This document shows positions 33,436-42,678 of a stretch of DNA of 64,000 nucleotides, piece by piece. The stretch's first letter is position 1. The number at the start of each line of letters is the position of its first letter. Source of the DNA: BOG-908 sp965199235 (GTDB taxonomy: Bacteria > Pseudomonadota > Alphaproteobacteria > Acetobacterales > Acetobacteraceae); contig CBDAQU010000002.1 of assembly GCA_965199235.1 (NCBI GenBank), positions 3,348,001 through 3,412,000 on the forward strand, in the 5' to 3' direction. The position numbers were made by a program, and so were the translations under genes. The notes beneath the pieces are model-generated. The model worked only from the letters and a program-made list of their open reading frames with translations, was not told the origin of the DNA and made no database searches.

Positions 33436-34839
33436 CTACCCCCTCACCCCAACCGTATTCCCCCCGGGTGGTGGAGAGGGGCCTTGAGCGGTGAGGGCGG
33501 GGGCGGCACGGCTGGCGGTGCCCCAGCCTCGCTGGCCGGTAAGGAAGACGAACCAGCCGAGCGCCGCGCCGGAATGCCGAAAGACCTGGAAGGTGAAGGG
33601 CTCGGCCAGCGCGGCGAGCAAAGCATGGCTGAGGCGTGTGCTGCGGTCGTCGCCGGTCCAGCGTCGGTAGAGAACGACGGACCAGAGGTGGAAGCCGAGG
33701 TCGATGCCGACCTTTCCCGCCATCACGCCCGCGGCCGGAACCAGAACAGCGAACTGGCCGGTGCCGAGGAACCAGGCGAGCAGGGCCAGCGCGGTCAGGC
33801 CGTAAACAGGCTGCAGCGTGTCGGCCGCCTTCACCGGCAGCATGGCCGTGCCGAGCCAGCCGTAGCGCCGGTTGCCGACCATGTCGCGATACCAGAACTG
33901 GGTCTGAAGAAAACCGCCGAACCAGCGGCGGCGCTGGCGCAGGAACGCGCTGGCGGTGGCTGGCGCGTCGGTCAGCGCGCGGGCGCGGCCGAGCACCGCG
34001 CTGTGCCAGCCCCGCGCGTGCTGGGCGGAGAAGCGCAGCAGGCGGTGGATCAGCTCGTAATCCTCCACCAGGCAGTCGGGATCGAAACCGCCGACCTCGA
34101 CGATGGCCGCGCGGCGAAAACCTGCGAAGGCGCCGGAGATCAGCAGCAGGCTGTCGAGCCGGCTCCAGGCGTGGCGGGAGAGAAAATTGCGGATGTATTC
34201 ATAGGTCTGGAACCACTCGAAGAAACGGCCGGAGAGGGTGTTGTCGCAGAGCGGCGTCAGCACGCCGGTCGCGGCAACCAGGTTCGGGTCGCCTGCAAAA
34301 GCCTGGCGCATGGCGGCGATGGCACCTTCGTGCAGAAGGGTGTCGGCATCGACCGTCAGCAGGGCGTCCGTCTGGATTTTCATGATGGCTTCGTTGAGCG
34401 CGCGGGCCTTGCCCCCATGGGGCAGGCGTAGCCAGTGCAGCGTCGGGTGCGTGGAGGAGGCTACGCCCAGCGTGCCGAGCGGCGGCGCCGTCAATCCGTA
34501 AGTGGCGAGCAGGGCGGCGGTGCCGTCCGACGAGCCGTCATCGGCGATCACGATCTGGTCCGGCGCGTCGCTTTGCGCAAACAGGCAGTCCAGCGTGCGG
34601 GGCAGGATGCCCGCCTCGTTATGGGCGGCAACGATAACGCCCAGTGTTATGCGCGGCGCGTCGGGCGATGGCGGCGCGGCTGGACGCAGCAGGTGCCAAG
34701 TCTGCCAGAAGACGAAGCCGAGCAGCACGGTGTCGTAGCCCACATAGACGATGCCGGTGGACCAGGCGAACACGCCGCCGCCGCCGAACGCGCGGGTCAG
34801 AAGCACTATCCACAGGACCAGGACGAAGCCGTGAATCAT
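33436..34839 (-). CDS. Family 2 glycosyltransferase, processive membrane type
   Basis: 467 residues: two N-terminal membrane helices (about 1-52), a GT2 catalytic domain with AAHNEAG, the metal-site DDGSSDGT, VDADTL and the Q/R-rich RQRRRW motif, then three or four C-terminal membrane helices. This is the layout of chitin/hyaluronan/poly-GlcNAc synthases. Product unknown; no deacetylase, c-di-GMP domain or export gene is adjacent. The last roughly 20 residues (PALTAQGPSPPPGGNTVGVRG) are encoded by a hairpin repeat (33438-33500) and are probably not part of the ancestral protein. Confidence 0.85.
   Translation of the reverse strand: MIHGFVLVLWIVLLTRAFGGGGVFAWSTGIVYVGYDTVLLGFVFWQTWHLLRPAAPPSPDAPRITLGVIVAAHNEAGILPRTLDCLFAQSDAPDQIVIADDGSSDGTAALLATYGLTAPPLGTLGVASSTHPTLHWLRLPHGGKARALNEAIMKIQTDALLTVDADTLLHEGAIAAMRQAFAGDPNLVAATGVLTPLCDNTLSGRFFEWFQTYEYIRNFLSRHAWSRLDSLLLISGAFAGFRRAAIVEVGGFDPDCLVEDYELIHRLLRFSAQHARGWHSAVLGRARALTDAPATASAFLRQRRRWFGGFLQTQFWYRDMVGNRRYGWLGTAMLPVKAADTLQPVYGLTALALLAWFLGTGQFAVLVPAAGVMAGKVGIDLGFHLWSVVLYRRWTGDDRSTRLSHALLAALAEPFTFQVFRHSGAALGWFVFLTGQRGWGTASRAAPALTAQGPSPPPGGNTVGVRG
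33438..33500. repeat. CCCTCACC-type hairpin repeat (family C)
   Basis: CCCTCACC (33441-33448) and GGTGAGGG (33490-33497) form the outer stem; inside are imperfect arms TTCCCCCCGGG and GGTGGAGAGGGG. It resembles the CCCTCACCCCAACCCTCTCC-type extragenic palindromes common in proteobacterial genomes. Here it overlaps the 3' end of the glycosyltransferase. Confidence 0.6.
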
Positions 34840-35034
34840 GACGCTGGGCAGCGGCGTGGGCGGCGGCGCAGGTCTGGGCGAGGCGGCGCGGAACGCCTGG
34901 GCGAGGGTTGGAGACAGGGCGGCATGTCCTTGGTTGCTAGACGCCGGATGTGGGCGCTATTCCGTCCGCATTCACCCGAGGTTAAGGTAAATAAGCGTGG
35001 CAGGCCGGCCGCGCAGCCAGGGACAGTCACCGTC

Positions 35035-35643
35035 ATGATGACCAGCAGCCGCTACACACGCCTTGCCATGCTGTTCCACTGGCTGGTGGCGCTCGGGATC
35101 GTCTGCAACTTCCTGATCATCTGGACGGTGGACAGCCTGCCGAAGGGGGCCGAGCGGCCGATGATCAACCTGCACAAATCGATCGGCATCACCGTGCTCG
35201 GCCTGGCGATCATGCGTCTGCTCTGGCGTTATGCGAACCCGCCGCCCGCTATGCCGGCCAGCTACCGGCCGTGGGAGCGCCGCCTGTCGCACAGCGTTCA
35301 TTACGCCTTGTACGCGCTGATCTTCCTGATGCCGATCACCGGCTGGATCCATGACAGCGCCTGGAAGGGGGCCGCGCAGAACCCGCTGAACCTGTTCGGG
35401 GTGATACCCTGGTTCCGGATCGGCTTCATCAAGGACCAGGATCCCGCCACAAGGGAGCAGATCCACAGCATCTTCGCGCAGGCGCACGCGCTGCTGGGAT
35501 GGACGCTGCTGGCCCTGTTCGCGCTGCACGTGACCGGCGCGCTGAAGCACCAGTGGTTGGACCGCCAGCCCGAGCTGCAGCGCATGCTGCCCGAAGGGCT
35601 GCTGGAGGCCAACGCGGACAGGGCGGACCCTCTGCATACCTGA
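35035..35643 (+). CDS. Cytochrome b561 family protein
   Basis: 202 residues and four membrane helices. N terminus YTRLAMLFHWLVALGIVCNF with the first haem-ligand His, then HKSIGITVLGLAIMRLLWR, HSVHYALYALIFLMPITGW and AHALLGWTLLALFALHVTGALKH: the di-haem b561 pattern of prokaryotic CybB-type proteins. It moves electrons between quinol and a periplasmic acceptor or oxygen. ATGATG allows two starts three bases apart. It is divergent from the glycosyltransferase across 195 bases, in which I see no recognised site. Confidence 0.87.
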   Translation: MMTSSRYTRLAMLFHWLVALGIVCNFLIIWTVDSLPKGAERPMINLHKSIGITVLGLAIMRLLWRYANPPPAMPASYRPWERRLSHSVHYALYALIFLMPITGWIHDSAWKGAAQNPLNLFGVIPWFRIGFIKDQDPATREQIHSIFAQAHALLGWTLLALFALHVTGALKHQWLDRQPELQRMLPEGLLEANADRADPLHT

Positions 35644-35666
35644 GACGCGGCGGCAGGGTCGAGCTG

Positions 35667-35780
35667 GAGCAATGTCACGTTGGCCGGGATGGTCGGAGTG
35701 ACGAAATTGCTCGCCAAAACGAGGCCTAGACCGGTTTGAGGTCCGCCCACTGGCGGGCACTCTGCGCGACACCGGTCTAG
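35667..35780 (+). repeat. Family A double-hairpin repeat, copy A4
   Basis: Forward, 114 bases: GGAGCAATGTCACG, left hairpin closing at GTGACGAAATTGCTC, linker GCCAAAACGAGGC, right hairpin CTAGACCGGTTT / ACACCGGTCTAG enclosing GTCCGCC/GGCGGGC. It lies between convergent cytochrome b561 and trmB; the final CTAG holds the trmB stop. Confidence 0.85.
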
Positions 35781-36451
35781 ATCCGGCGCAGGCACCAGTA
35801 CATCGGCCGGCGCCCTGCGGCCAAGGCCTTTGCTTCGTAACGGGTTGCGGGCCATCCCTGCGGCCGCTCGGTTTGCGGTGATGCAGCCGCAAAGCCGGTT
35901 TGTGCGCCCATCACCTCGCCTATCCACGATTGGTAGGTCGGATCGTCGGTCGCTATCCGCCACTCGGCGCCCCGCCTCATCCGACTGGCGACCAGCTCGG
36001 CGGTTTGCGGGTGCACGAAGCGGCGTTTGGCATGGCGCGCCTTCGGCCATGGGTCGGGAAACATCAGGAAAAGCCGGTCCAGGCTGGCTTCTGGCAGGCG
36101 GCCGAGCAGGATGCGGGCATCTTCTGGCCAGATACGCAGGTTTTCGGGCAGCGGCGCGGTGGCTTCGCCGCCTTCGGGGATGAGCGCGGAGAGCAGCGAG
36201 CACAGGCCCTGCTCGAACACCTCGCAGGCGATCAGCCCGGCCCGCGGGTTGGCCGCGGCCTGGGCGCGGCTGTGTTCGCCGCCGCCGAATCCCACTTCCA
36301 GCCACAGCTCGTCGATGCCCGGGGGGAATGCCTGCCCTGGCGTGTAGCGCAGGCGCGGCAGGGCGACGTCCAGCAGCAATTGCTGGCGCGGGCGCAGCGC
36401 GTGGGTGCGTAGCCGGCCGTAGAGTCGATCGGGGGGTGGTTTTACGGCCAC
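35777..36451 (-). CDS. trmB: tRNA (guanine-N7)-methyltransferase
   Basis: 224 residues. It methylates G46 of tRNAs using SAM. Motifs: the SAM-binding LEVGFGGGEHSRAQA, FLMFPDPWPKARHAKRRFV (PDPWPK..H.KRR is diagnostic), and TDDPTYQSW; the C terminus ATRYEAKALAAGRRPMYW is normal. It lies 66 bases downstream of metK on the same strand with a hairpin between them; the SAM supply/use link may be coincidental. The stop codon is in repeat A4. Confidence 0.92.
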   Translation of the reverse strand: MAVKPPPDRLYGRLRTHALRPRQQLLLDVALPRLRYTPGQAFPPGIDELWLEVGFGGGEHSRAQAAANPRAGLIACEVFEQGLCSLLSALIPEGGEATAPLPENLRIWPEDARILLGRLPEASLDRLFLMFPDPWPKARHAKRRFVHPQTAELVASRMRRGAEWRIATDDPTYQSWIGEVMGAQTGFAAASPQTERPQGWPATRYEAKALAAGRRPMYWCLRRI

Positions 36452-36480
36452 CGTACCTCTTTCGCGCCCTTGCCCCGGCC

Positions 36481-36498
36481 CTCTCCCGGCTGGGAGAG
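36481..36498. repeat. Short perfect hairpin between metK and trmB
   Basis: CTCTCCC (36481-36487), loop GGCT, GGGAGAG (36492-36498). It is embedded in a CCGGCC...GGGAG context like the CTCTCCC extragenic palindromes. It may weaken read-through from metK into trmB; there is no U-tract, so a classical terminator is unlikely. Confidence 0.5.
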
Positions 36499-36517
36499 TG
36501 CGGTGCCGACCGGGCGG

Positions 36518-37699
36518 TTAGCGGCCGAAGGCGGCGCGGAGTTCGGGCACCAAATCGGTCTGCTCCCAGGTGAAACGGCCGGCTTCGGGCGTGCGGCCGA
36601 AATGGCCGTAGGCGCTGGTCGGTACGTAAATTGGGGCGTTGAGGTGCAGATGCTCGCGAATGCCGCGCGGTGACAGGTTCATCAGCTCGCGCAAAGTGCG
36701 CTCCAGCTTGGCCTCGTCCACGTCCTGCCCGGTGCCGTGCAGCTCGACATAGACCGATAGGGGGTGGGCGACGCCGATGGCGTAGCTGATCTGGATGGTG
36801 CAGCGGTCCGCCAGGCCCGCGGCGACCACGTTCTTGGCGAGGTAGCGCGCGGCGTAGGCGGCGCTGCGGTCCACCTTGGTTGGGTCCTTGCCGCTGAACG
36901 CGCCGCCGCCATGGGGGGCCGCACCGCCATAGGTGTCGACGATGATCTTGCGCCCGGTCAGGCCGCAATCGCCGTCTGGGCCGCCGATGACGAAGTTGCC
37001 GGTCGGGTTGATGTAGAGTTCCTCGGCCGCGCACATCCAGCCATTGGGCAGGGCCGCGGCAATCAGCGGGCGCAGCGCCGTGTGGATGGCGCCCTGTTCC
37101 ATGCCGGCCTGGTGCTGGGTGGAGAGCACCACGCTGGTCGCAGCAACCGGCTTGCCGTCTACGTAGCGCAGGGTGACCTGGCTTTTCGCGTCCGGCAGCA
37201 GGCCGGCGACACGGGCGTCGCCAGCGCGGCGCAGCTCGCTGATCGTGCGCAGGATCAGGTGGGCGTAGTGGATGGGCGCGGGCATCAGGCTGTCGGTTTC
37301 GGTGGTGGCGTAGCCGAACATGATACCCTGGTCGCCTGCGCCCTCGTCCTTGTTGCCGGCGCTGTCGACGCCGGCTGCGATGTCGGCACTCTGGGCGTGC
37401 AGGTGGCACTCGACCTGGGCGTGGCGCCAGGAGAAGCCCTCCTGGTCGTAACCGATGTCGCGCACCGCCTCGCGCGCCAGGTGAATCAGCTGGTCGGGGG
37501 TGACGCTGGCTGGGCCGCGTGTCTCGCCGGCCAGGATGATGCGGTTGGTGGTGACCATCGTTTCGCAGGCGACGCGGGCCTGCGGGTCGGCGGCGAGAAA
37601 GGCGTCTAGCACGGTGTCGCTGATGCGGTCGGCGACCTTGTCAGGATGGCCCTCGGAGACCGATTCGGACGTGAACAGAAAATCGCCCTTGTCGCGCAT
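36518..37699 (-). CDS. metK: S-adenosylmethionine synthetase
   Basis: 393 residues. It makes SAM from methionine and ATP. Motifs: TSESVSEGHPDKVADRISD at the N terminus, the ATP-loop GDQGIMFGYATTE, GGPDGDCGLTGRKIIVDTYGG, and GGGAFSGKDPTKVDRSAAYAARY. The start at 37697-37699 (MRDKGDFLFTSES) matches the family; the upstream open frame is Pro/Arg-rich filler. I looked for SAM-type riboswitches in the 330-base leader and could not place a known one. Confidence 0.95.
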   Translation of the reverse strand: MRDKGDFLFTSESVSEGHPDKVADRISDTVLDAFLAADPQARVACETMVTTNRIILAGETRGPASVTPDQLIHLAREAVRDIGYDQEGFSWRHAQVECHLHAQSADIAAGVDSAGNKDEGAGDQGIMFGYATTETDSLMPAPIHYAHLILRTISELRRAGDARVAGLLPDAKSQVTLRYVDGKPVAATSVVLSTQHQAGMEQGAIHTALRPLIAAALPNGWMCAAEELYINPTGNFVIGGPDGDCGLTGRKIIVDTYGGAAPHGGGAFSGKDPTKVDRSAAYAARYLAKNVVAAGLADRCTIQISYAIGVAHPLSVYVELHGTGQDVDEAKLERTLRELMNLSPRGIREHLHLNAPIYVPTSAYGHFGRTPEAGRFTWEQTDLVPELRAAFGR

Positions 37700-37784
37700 G
37701 GTGTTTTGGTGTCCGTCCAAGCCAGGGGTGGGACGCAGTTCGCCGGCGCCGACCGGGACGGGCGCCGCTGGTGCGGGCCGCTGC

Positions 37785-38012
37785 ATGGCCGATTGGAGGC
37801 GGGGGGTCAAGGTTGCGGGTGCGAGCCGCCAGGAGGCGCACGACCTTGCACGCCGCATCGCAACCGAGAAAGGCGATCGAGGCTACAAAGTGCACGACCC
37901 CCGAGCGACCGCTTGGGCCTCCGCGCTGGTGCCAGGCTTCCCCACTGGACCTCGATTCGGAGCCGTCCGAGTTTTGCCGAGGATCGTCAAACCCGACACC
38001 TCGGACCATTAG
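37785..38012 (+). CDS. Possible small hypothetical protein divergent from metK
   Basis: 75 codons from ATG 37785 to TAG 38012, inside the otherwise empty 333-base space between metK and the flavin reductase-like gene. The middle (EAHDLARRIATEKGDRGYKVHDP) looks protein-like and helical, but codon bias is moderate, no ribosome-binding site is visible and no family is recognised. The same bases also form alternative stems on the other strand (CCTCGGA at 37999-38005 with CCGAGG at 37977 or TCCGAG at 37966), so this may be leader RNA of metK instead. Confidence 0.25.
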   Translation: MADWRRGVKVAGASRQEAHDLARRIATEKGDRGYKVHDPRATAWASALVPGFPTGPRFGAVRVLPRIVKPDTSDH

Positions 38013-38032
38013 GGTGGGATGCCGTTGGACCA

Positions 38033-38542
38033 TCACCCGCCATAGAAAATAGTCCGCCCCATGTCGGCCAGATGCAAAATCATCTGGTCCGGCCGGTCCT
38101 GCTGGGGCAGGCGCAGATGGGTGTGGGCCACCTCGGCGATGAACGGATGGTGGTCGCCGTACTCGATAACGGCGCGGACGGTGCATTCCAGCACACCGAC
38201 GGCATCGTGCAGCAGGGGGAGGCCGGTGTGGTGGGAGCGTGTAAAACCCCAGCCGGAGAGGGTGTCGCCTTCCAGCGTGGCGGGACGGGTCTGGAAGGCA
38301 AATGCCTCGCCGGCGTCGTCCTTGCCGAGCATGTGCAGGGCGAAGTGCCCGGTGTCGCGGATGGCGGTGCAGGCCAGCCCGCCGGCGGGCAGGGCGACCA
38401 TGAGCAGGGCAGGGTGGAACGAGGTTTGCGTCACCCAGTGCGCGGTGGCCGCGACCGGCGCGCCTGCGGTGTCCAAAGCGGTCACCACATGCGCGCCGTA
38501 AGGGATCATCCGCAGCACGAAGCGCTGGTCGGGCATCTCCAT
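38033..38542 (-). CDS. Flavin reductase-like FMN-binding protein
   Basis: 169 residues, one flavin_reduct split-barrel domain: YGAHVVTALDTAGAPVAATAHWVTQTSFHPALLMVAL near the N terminus (the T-S-x-P-P/L flavin-site region), then the conserved FALHMLGKDDAGEAFAF. Relatives supply reduced flavin to monooxygenases or bind FMN/haem. No partner oxygenase is nearby. It follows cysK on the same strand, 17 bases after its stop side is reversed: cysK lies immediately upstream at lower coordinates but the same direction, so cysK is downstream only if transcription reads through no gene; co-transcription is doubtful. Confidence 0.8.
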   Translation of the reverse strand: MEMPDQRFVLRMIPYGAHVVTALDTAGAPVAATAHWVTQTSFHPALLMVALPAGGLACTAIRDTGHFALHMLGKDDAGEAFAFQTRPATLEGDTLSGWGFTRSHHTGLPLLHDAVGVLECTVRAVIEYGDHHPFIAEVAHTHLRLPQQDRPDQMILHLADMGRTIFYGG

Positions 38543-38559
38543 CGTAGCGTTTTGGGAGG

Positions 38560-39549
<990 letters not shown>

Positions 39550-39566
39550 GGTCCGGGTCCTTCTGG

Positions 39567-39603
39567 CGACTGACGGCTGACGACTGACATCTGGTAACTG
39601 ACC
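39567..39603. repeat. CTGAC-rich tandem array
   Basis: Four to five copies of CTGAC at 4-9 base intervals (GACTGACGGCTGACGACTGAC..., then AACTGAC) in the 78-base space between divergent cysK and aat. A similar GTCAG-rich run lies at 26734-26772 by the recA end. It could be an operator array or simple slippage repeat. Confidence 0.4.
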
Positions 39604-39627
39604 GATGCTTTCGCCAAACTGGCTGCC

Positions 39628-40311
39628 ATGTCCAGGCGGCACTTCGACGTCACGCCAGATCTCATGCTGCGCGCCTACCGCGCCGGGCTGTTCCCGATGG
39701 CCGAGACGCGCCGTGGGGACAGGCTTTACTGGCTGGATCCGGAGCTGCGCGGCATCCTGCCGCTGGACGGGTTCCACCTGCCGAGACGGCTGCGGCGGAC
39801 GGTCACCAATGGCGGGTTCGAGGTGGTGTGCGACGCCGAGTTCGCGCGCGTGATCGCGCTGTGTGCGGCGCCCGGCGAGGGGCGGGAGGACACCTGGATC
39901 AACCGCGACATCGAGCGGCTTTTCACGGCTTTGCACCTGCGTGGCCACGCCCATAGCGTTGAGGTCCGGCTGGACGGGGCGCTGGCGGGCGGGCTTTACG
40001 GGGTGGTGCTGGGCGGCGTGTTCTTCGGCGAGAGCATGTTCAGCCTGGCGCGCGACGCGAGCAAGGTGGCGCTTGTGCATCTGGTCGCACGGCTGCGCCT
40101 GGGCGGGTTCACCCTTCTGGACACCCAGTTCGTGACCGCGCACCTGACCCAGTTCGGCGCGGTCGAGGTGCCGCGGGAGGAGTACAAGCTGATGCTGGAG
40201 CGGGCGGCCAGCGTGCCGGCGCGGTGGGTGGGCGACCCGGACCCAGAGGCGCTGCGGGACGAGATCGCCCGGCTGGGGCGGGGGGAGGATGGCGAGGGTT
40301 CGACGTCTTGA
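39628..40311 (+). CDS. aat: Leucyl/phenylalanyl-tRNA-protein transferase
   Basis: 227 residues. It adds Leu or Phe to basic N termini so ClpAP can degrade the protein (N-degron pathway). Motifs: AYRAGLFPMAE, LYWLDPELRGILPLDGFHLPRRLRR, TWINRDIERLFTALHLRGHAHSVEV and the catalytic region GVFFGESMFSLARDASKVALVHL, ending with DTQFVTAHLTQFGA. ClpA/ClpS are not in the window. The next gene starts about 30 bases downstream. Confidence 0.94.
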   Translation: MSRRHFDVTPDLMLRAYRAGLFPMAETRRGDRLYWLDPELRGILPLDGFHLPRRLRRTVTNGGFEVVCDAEFARVIALCAAPGEGREDTWINRDIERLFTALHLRGHAHSVEVRLDGALAGGLYGVVLGGVFFGESMFSLARDASKVALVHLVARLRLGGFTLLDTQFVTAHLTQFGAVEVPREEYKLMLERAASVPARWVGDPDPEALRDEIARLGRGEDGEGSTS

Positions 40312-40342
40312 CCCGCTGCCCCCTGCACCGCACCTGCTGGCG

Positions 40343-40915
40343 ATGAGGACCTTCCTGGCGACCGTCTTGGCCTGGCTGCCCGCTGCTGCCATGGCCGCCA
40401 CACCTTTGCTGGCGCCCAGTCGGGACGTGGTGGTGGACTACGTGGTTCACCCGCGCGACCACGCAGACCTGGCGGTGCAGGTCAGCGTTCAGGCGGGCGG
40501 GGCGCACCTGCGCATCACCAGCGCCGATCTGCCGACCGCCTTCCTGGTCGACCGGCCGGCGGGCGAGGCCGTCATCCTGCTGCCGCTGCTGAAACTCTAC
40601 GCGACGGTCGGGATCGGGCGCTACGACCCGCAGCAGACCGTGTTGCGCGACGCCCGGTTCGAGCGGCATGGCCGGTCTGTGGTCGCCGGCCGATCCTGCG
40701 TGGATTGGACGGCCATGTCCGCGCGAGGCCAGGCAGCCGCGTGCATCACCGAGGACGGGGTGATCCTGCGCGGCACGGCCTCCGACGCGCATGGGCGCCT
40801 GGGGTCGGTGCAGGCCAGCACGGTGCAATATGGCCAGTTGCCGCAGGAACTCTTCGCGCTGCCGGCAGACTACCACAACGCAGGCACGCTGCCTGTCGAC
40901 GGGTTCGGCAGATGA
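40343..40915 (+). CDS. Secreted hypothetical protein, paralogue of the next gene
   Basis: 190 residues with a Sec signal (MRTFLATVLAWLPAAAMA). No family name is certain; the beta-rich mature part has RDVVVDYVV, a CVDWTAMSARGQAAACITEDGVILRG stretch with two Cys that could pair, and a C-terminal LPADYH. The downstream protein has the same three landmarks in the same order, so the two arose by duplication. The pair resembles DUF4412-like periplasmic proteins; function unknown. Its stop overlaps the next ATG. Confidence 0.7.
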   Translation: MRTFLATVLAWLPAAAMAATPLLAPSRDVVVDYVVHPRDHADLAVQVSVQAGGAHLRITSADLPTAFLVDRPAGEAVILLPLLKLYATVGIGRYDPQQTVLRDARFERHGRSVVAGRSCVDWTAMSARGQAAACITEDGVILRGTASDAHGRLGSVQASTVQYGQLPQELFALPADYHNAGTLPVDGFGR

Positions 40916-41466
40916 GGCGGACGGCCTGCGTGCTGATGGCCGCCCTGGCTGCAGCGCCGGCCGCCCGCGCGCAGGATGCGCCGCCTGGCAAGCCGACCCG
41001 CGACGTGGACGTGACGTACCGCGTGCCGGTGCCAGGCGCCGATAACGCGGCCCTGCTGCAGCGGCTGCGCTGGTCGGCATCGATGCGCCGGCAGCGCGTG
41101 GATCTGCCCACCTCCGGCAACTGGATGGTGCTGGATTTCACGACGCATCGGATGGCGATGGTGCGCGACGACACGCGCGAGGTAGTGGATCTGCCGGCGC
41201 CGCCCTCGGCCGAGCTGGCCGGCGGGGGCGCCGGGTTCATGCGCACGGGATCCTCCACGGTAGCCGGCCTGGCCTGCACGCAGTGGCGCACGATCGACAC
41301 GCGCGGGCAGGAGACGCTGGCCTGCTATACCGATGACGGCGTGCTGCTGCGGGCCACCGCTGGCACGCGCGTGCTGATGGAGGCGGTTGCGGTGAAATAC
41401 GAGACCCAGGGCGAAGCGGTGTTTGACTTGCCGGCCGGATACACGCACCAGCAAGGCAAGACCTGA
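40912..41466 (+). CDS. Secreted hypothetical protein, paralogue of the previous gene
   Basis: 184 residues with a short signal (ending ARAQ at about residue 21). Landmarks shared with the upstream protein: RDVDVTYRV, CTQWRTIDTRGQETLACYTDDGVLLR (two Cys at matching places) and LPAGYTHQ. The insert between them differs (NWMVLDFTTHRMAMV). It is probably periplasmic, possibly binding a ligand in a beta-barrel; no catalytic motif. Translationally coupled to the upstream gene by ATGA overlap. Confidence 0.7.
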   Translation: MRRTACVLMAALAAAPAARAQDAPPGKPTRDVDVTYRVPVPGADNAALLQRLRWSASMRRQRVDLPTSGNWMVLDFTTHRMAMVRDDTREVVDLPAPPSAELAGGGAGFMRTGSSTVAGLACTQWRTIDTRGQETLACYTDDGVLLRATAGTRVLMEAVAVKYETQGEAVFDLPAGYTHQQGKT

Positions 41467-41488
41467 CACGATCTTGCGGGGACTGCCG

Positions 41489-41923
41489 ATGAACGCTGGT
41501 CTGATCGTCCTGTTCGGTGGCGCGCTGGCAGTATTCGCCGGGGGCGCCCGAGGAGAGACGCTGAAGCTGGTGGAGCGGGCGCTGGGCAACGCCACTCACG
41601 TGCATGGCGGCACGTCGGCCGACAATGTGGGCGACATACTGACGTTCTCAAACCCGGTCTACGACGCGGCCGACGCCGTCAAACTCGGCTTCGACCAGGG
41701 CTATTGCGTGCGGCTGGTGGTGGGACAGTCTTACGAGTGCCACTGGACGCTGAGCCTGGCGCAAGGGCAGATCGCGGTGGACGGGCCGTTTCTGGACGCA
41801 GGCGATTCGGTGCTGGCGGTGACAGGGGGCACCGGGGCGTATAGCGGAGCGCGCGGGGAGATGAAACTGCACGCAAGGGACGCGAAAGGGTCGGCTTACG
41901 ACTATACTTATACGCTGAAGTGA
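41489..41923 (+). CDS. Allene-oxide-cyclase-barrel-like secreted protein
   Basis: 144 residues with a signal peptide (about 1-22). The body matches the dirigent/allene oxide cyclase-like small barrel seen in bacterial secreted proteins: DQGYCVRLVVGQSYECHWTL (two Cys), GQIAVDGPF, and the hallmark AVTGGTGAYSGARGEMKL, ending YDYTYTLK. No enzymatic activity can be assumed. Third of three small secreted proteins in a row on this strand; the stop overlaps the sulfotransferase GTG. Confidence 0.75.
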   Translation: MNAGLIVLFGGALAVFAGGARGETLKLVERALGNATHVHGGTSADNVGDILTFSNPVYDAADAVKLGFDQGYCVRLVVGQSYECHWTLSLAQGQIAVDGPFLDAGDSVLAVTGGTGAYSGARGEMKLHARDAKGSAYDYTYTLK

Positions 41924-42678
41924 TCAGCTTCGTCATTTGCGGCGTCGAGCATAGTGGAACAACGCTTGTGTCGGACCTGTTCAGGCAGGACCCTCACGTG
42001 GATTCCGGGTTCGAGGTTGGCGTGCTGCTGGGCTCGACGCCGCGCCGGTTTCCACGGACCCTGCCTTATGCCCGCAACATCCTGCAAGGCTGGAACATCA
42101 CCAGCACCGAACTCGCATGCTGTTGCGACACCGATTCGTTTGAGGAGTTCTATGTCCGGCTCAAGGATCTCAGCCGCGGTTTGAAAGCACCTACGGCGAG
42201 GATTTTCGACAAGACGCCACGGTACTTGGCCTATCTCGACAGCTGCCTGAAGAAAGTGTCCGTACCCTTTGTGGTGACCTACAAGGACCCCCGGGCGATC
42301 GTGTTTTCCGACTTCAAGCGGTCTGGCCAACAGAATTTCGACCGTTGGTTCGAGGAATACGCCCTTTTGAAACTGGGATACCTGCAGCAGCTCTACGCGC
42401 ACTACAGGAGCAGGGCGGCTCGAAGCAGACGTGTTCTACGTGTGAGCCTGGAGCATCTCTGCCTGCACCCCAGGACCGCGTCGGAGCAGCTGTTTTCCCA
42501 TTGCGGCGAGAAATTTTCTCTCAAATACCTGCTTTTCGAGAATTCGAGGTTCCTGGGCGATCGTGCCGCATCGATCTCCCCGCGGCTGCCGTTCGAGTAC
42601 CTCACGAGCCTGACGAGCGAGCAAAACAGGTCGATCCTACGGCTTTTCTCCGATCTCGACGAATGGTTCTACGACTGA
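41920..42678 (+). CDS. Sulfotransferase family protein
   Basis: 252 residues. The PAPS-binding P-loop-like motif is at the very start (CGVEHSGTTLVSDLF), and the 3'-phosphate motif is VVTYKDPRAIVFSDFKRS near residue 125. It transfers sulfate to a sugar, peptide or lipid; acceptor unknown. It starts with GTG overlapping the stop of the previous gene by 3 bases. Base composition is visibly less GC-rich than flanking genes and codon use is looser, consistent with transfer. Its last 42 bases overlap the convergent methyltransferase gene. Confidence 0.8.
   Translation: MISFVICGVEHSGTTLVSDLFRQDPHVDSGFEVGVLLGSTPRRFPRTLPYARNILQGWNITSTELACCCDTDSFEEFYVRLKDLSRGLKAPTARIFDKTPRYLAYLDSCLKKVSVPFVVTYKDPRAIVFSDFKRSGQQNFDRWFEEYALLKLGYLQQLYAHYRSRAARSRRVLRVSLEHLCLHPRTASEQLFSHCGEKFSLKYLLFENSRFLGDRAASISPRLPFEYLTSLTSEQNRSILRLFSDLDEWFYD

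Noticed and set aside
37700..38032. Known SAM or SAH riboswitch upstream of metK
   Set aside because: I could not match the core sequences of SAM-II or SAH classes; only simple alternative stems are visible.
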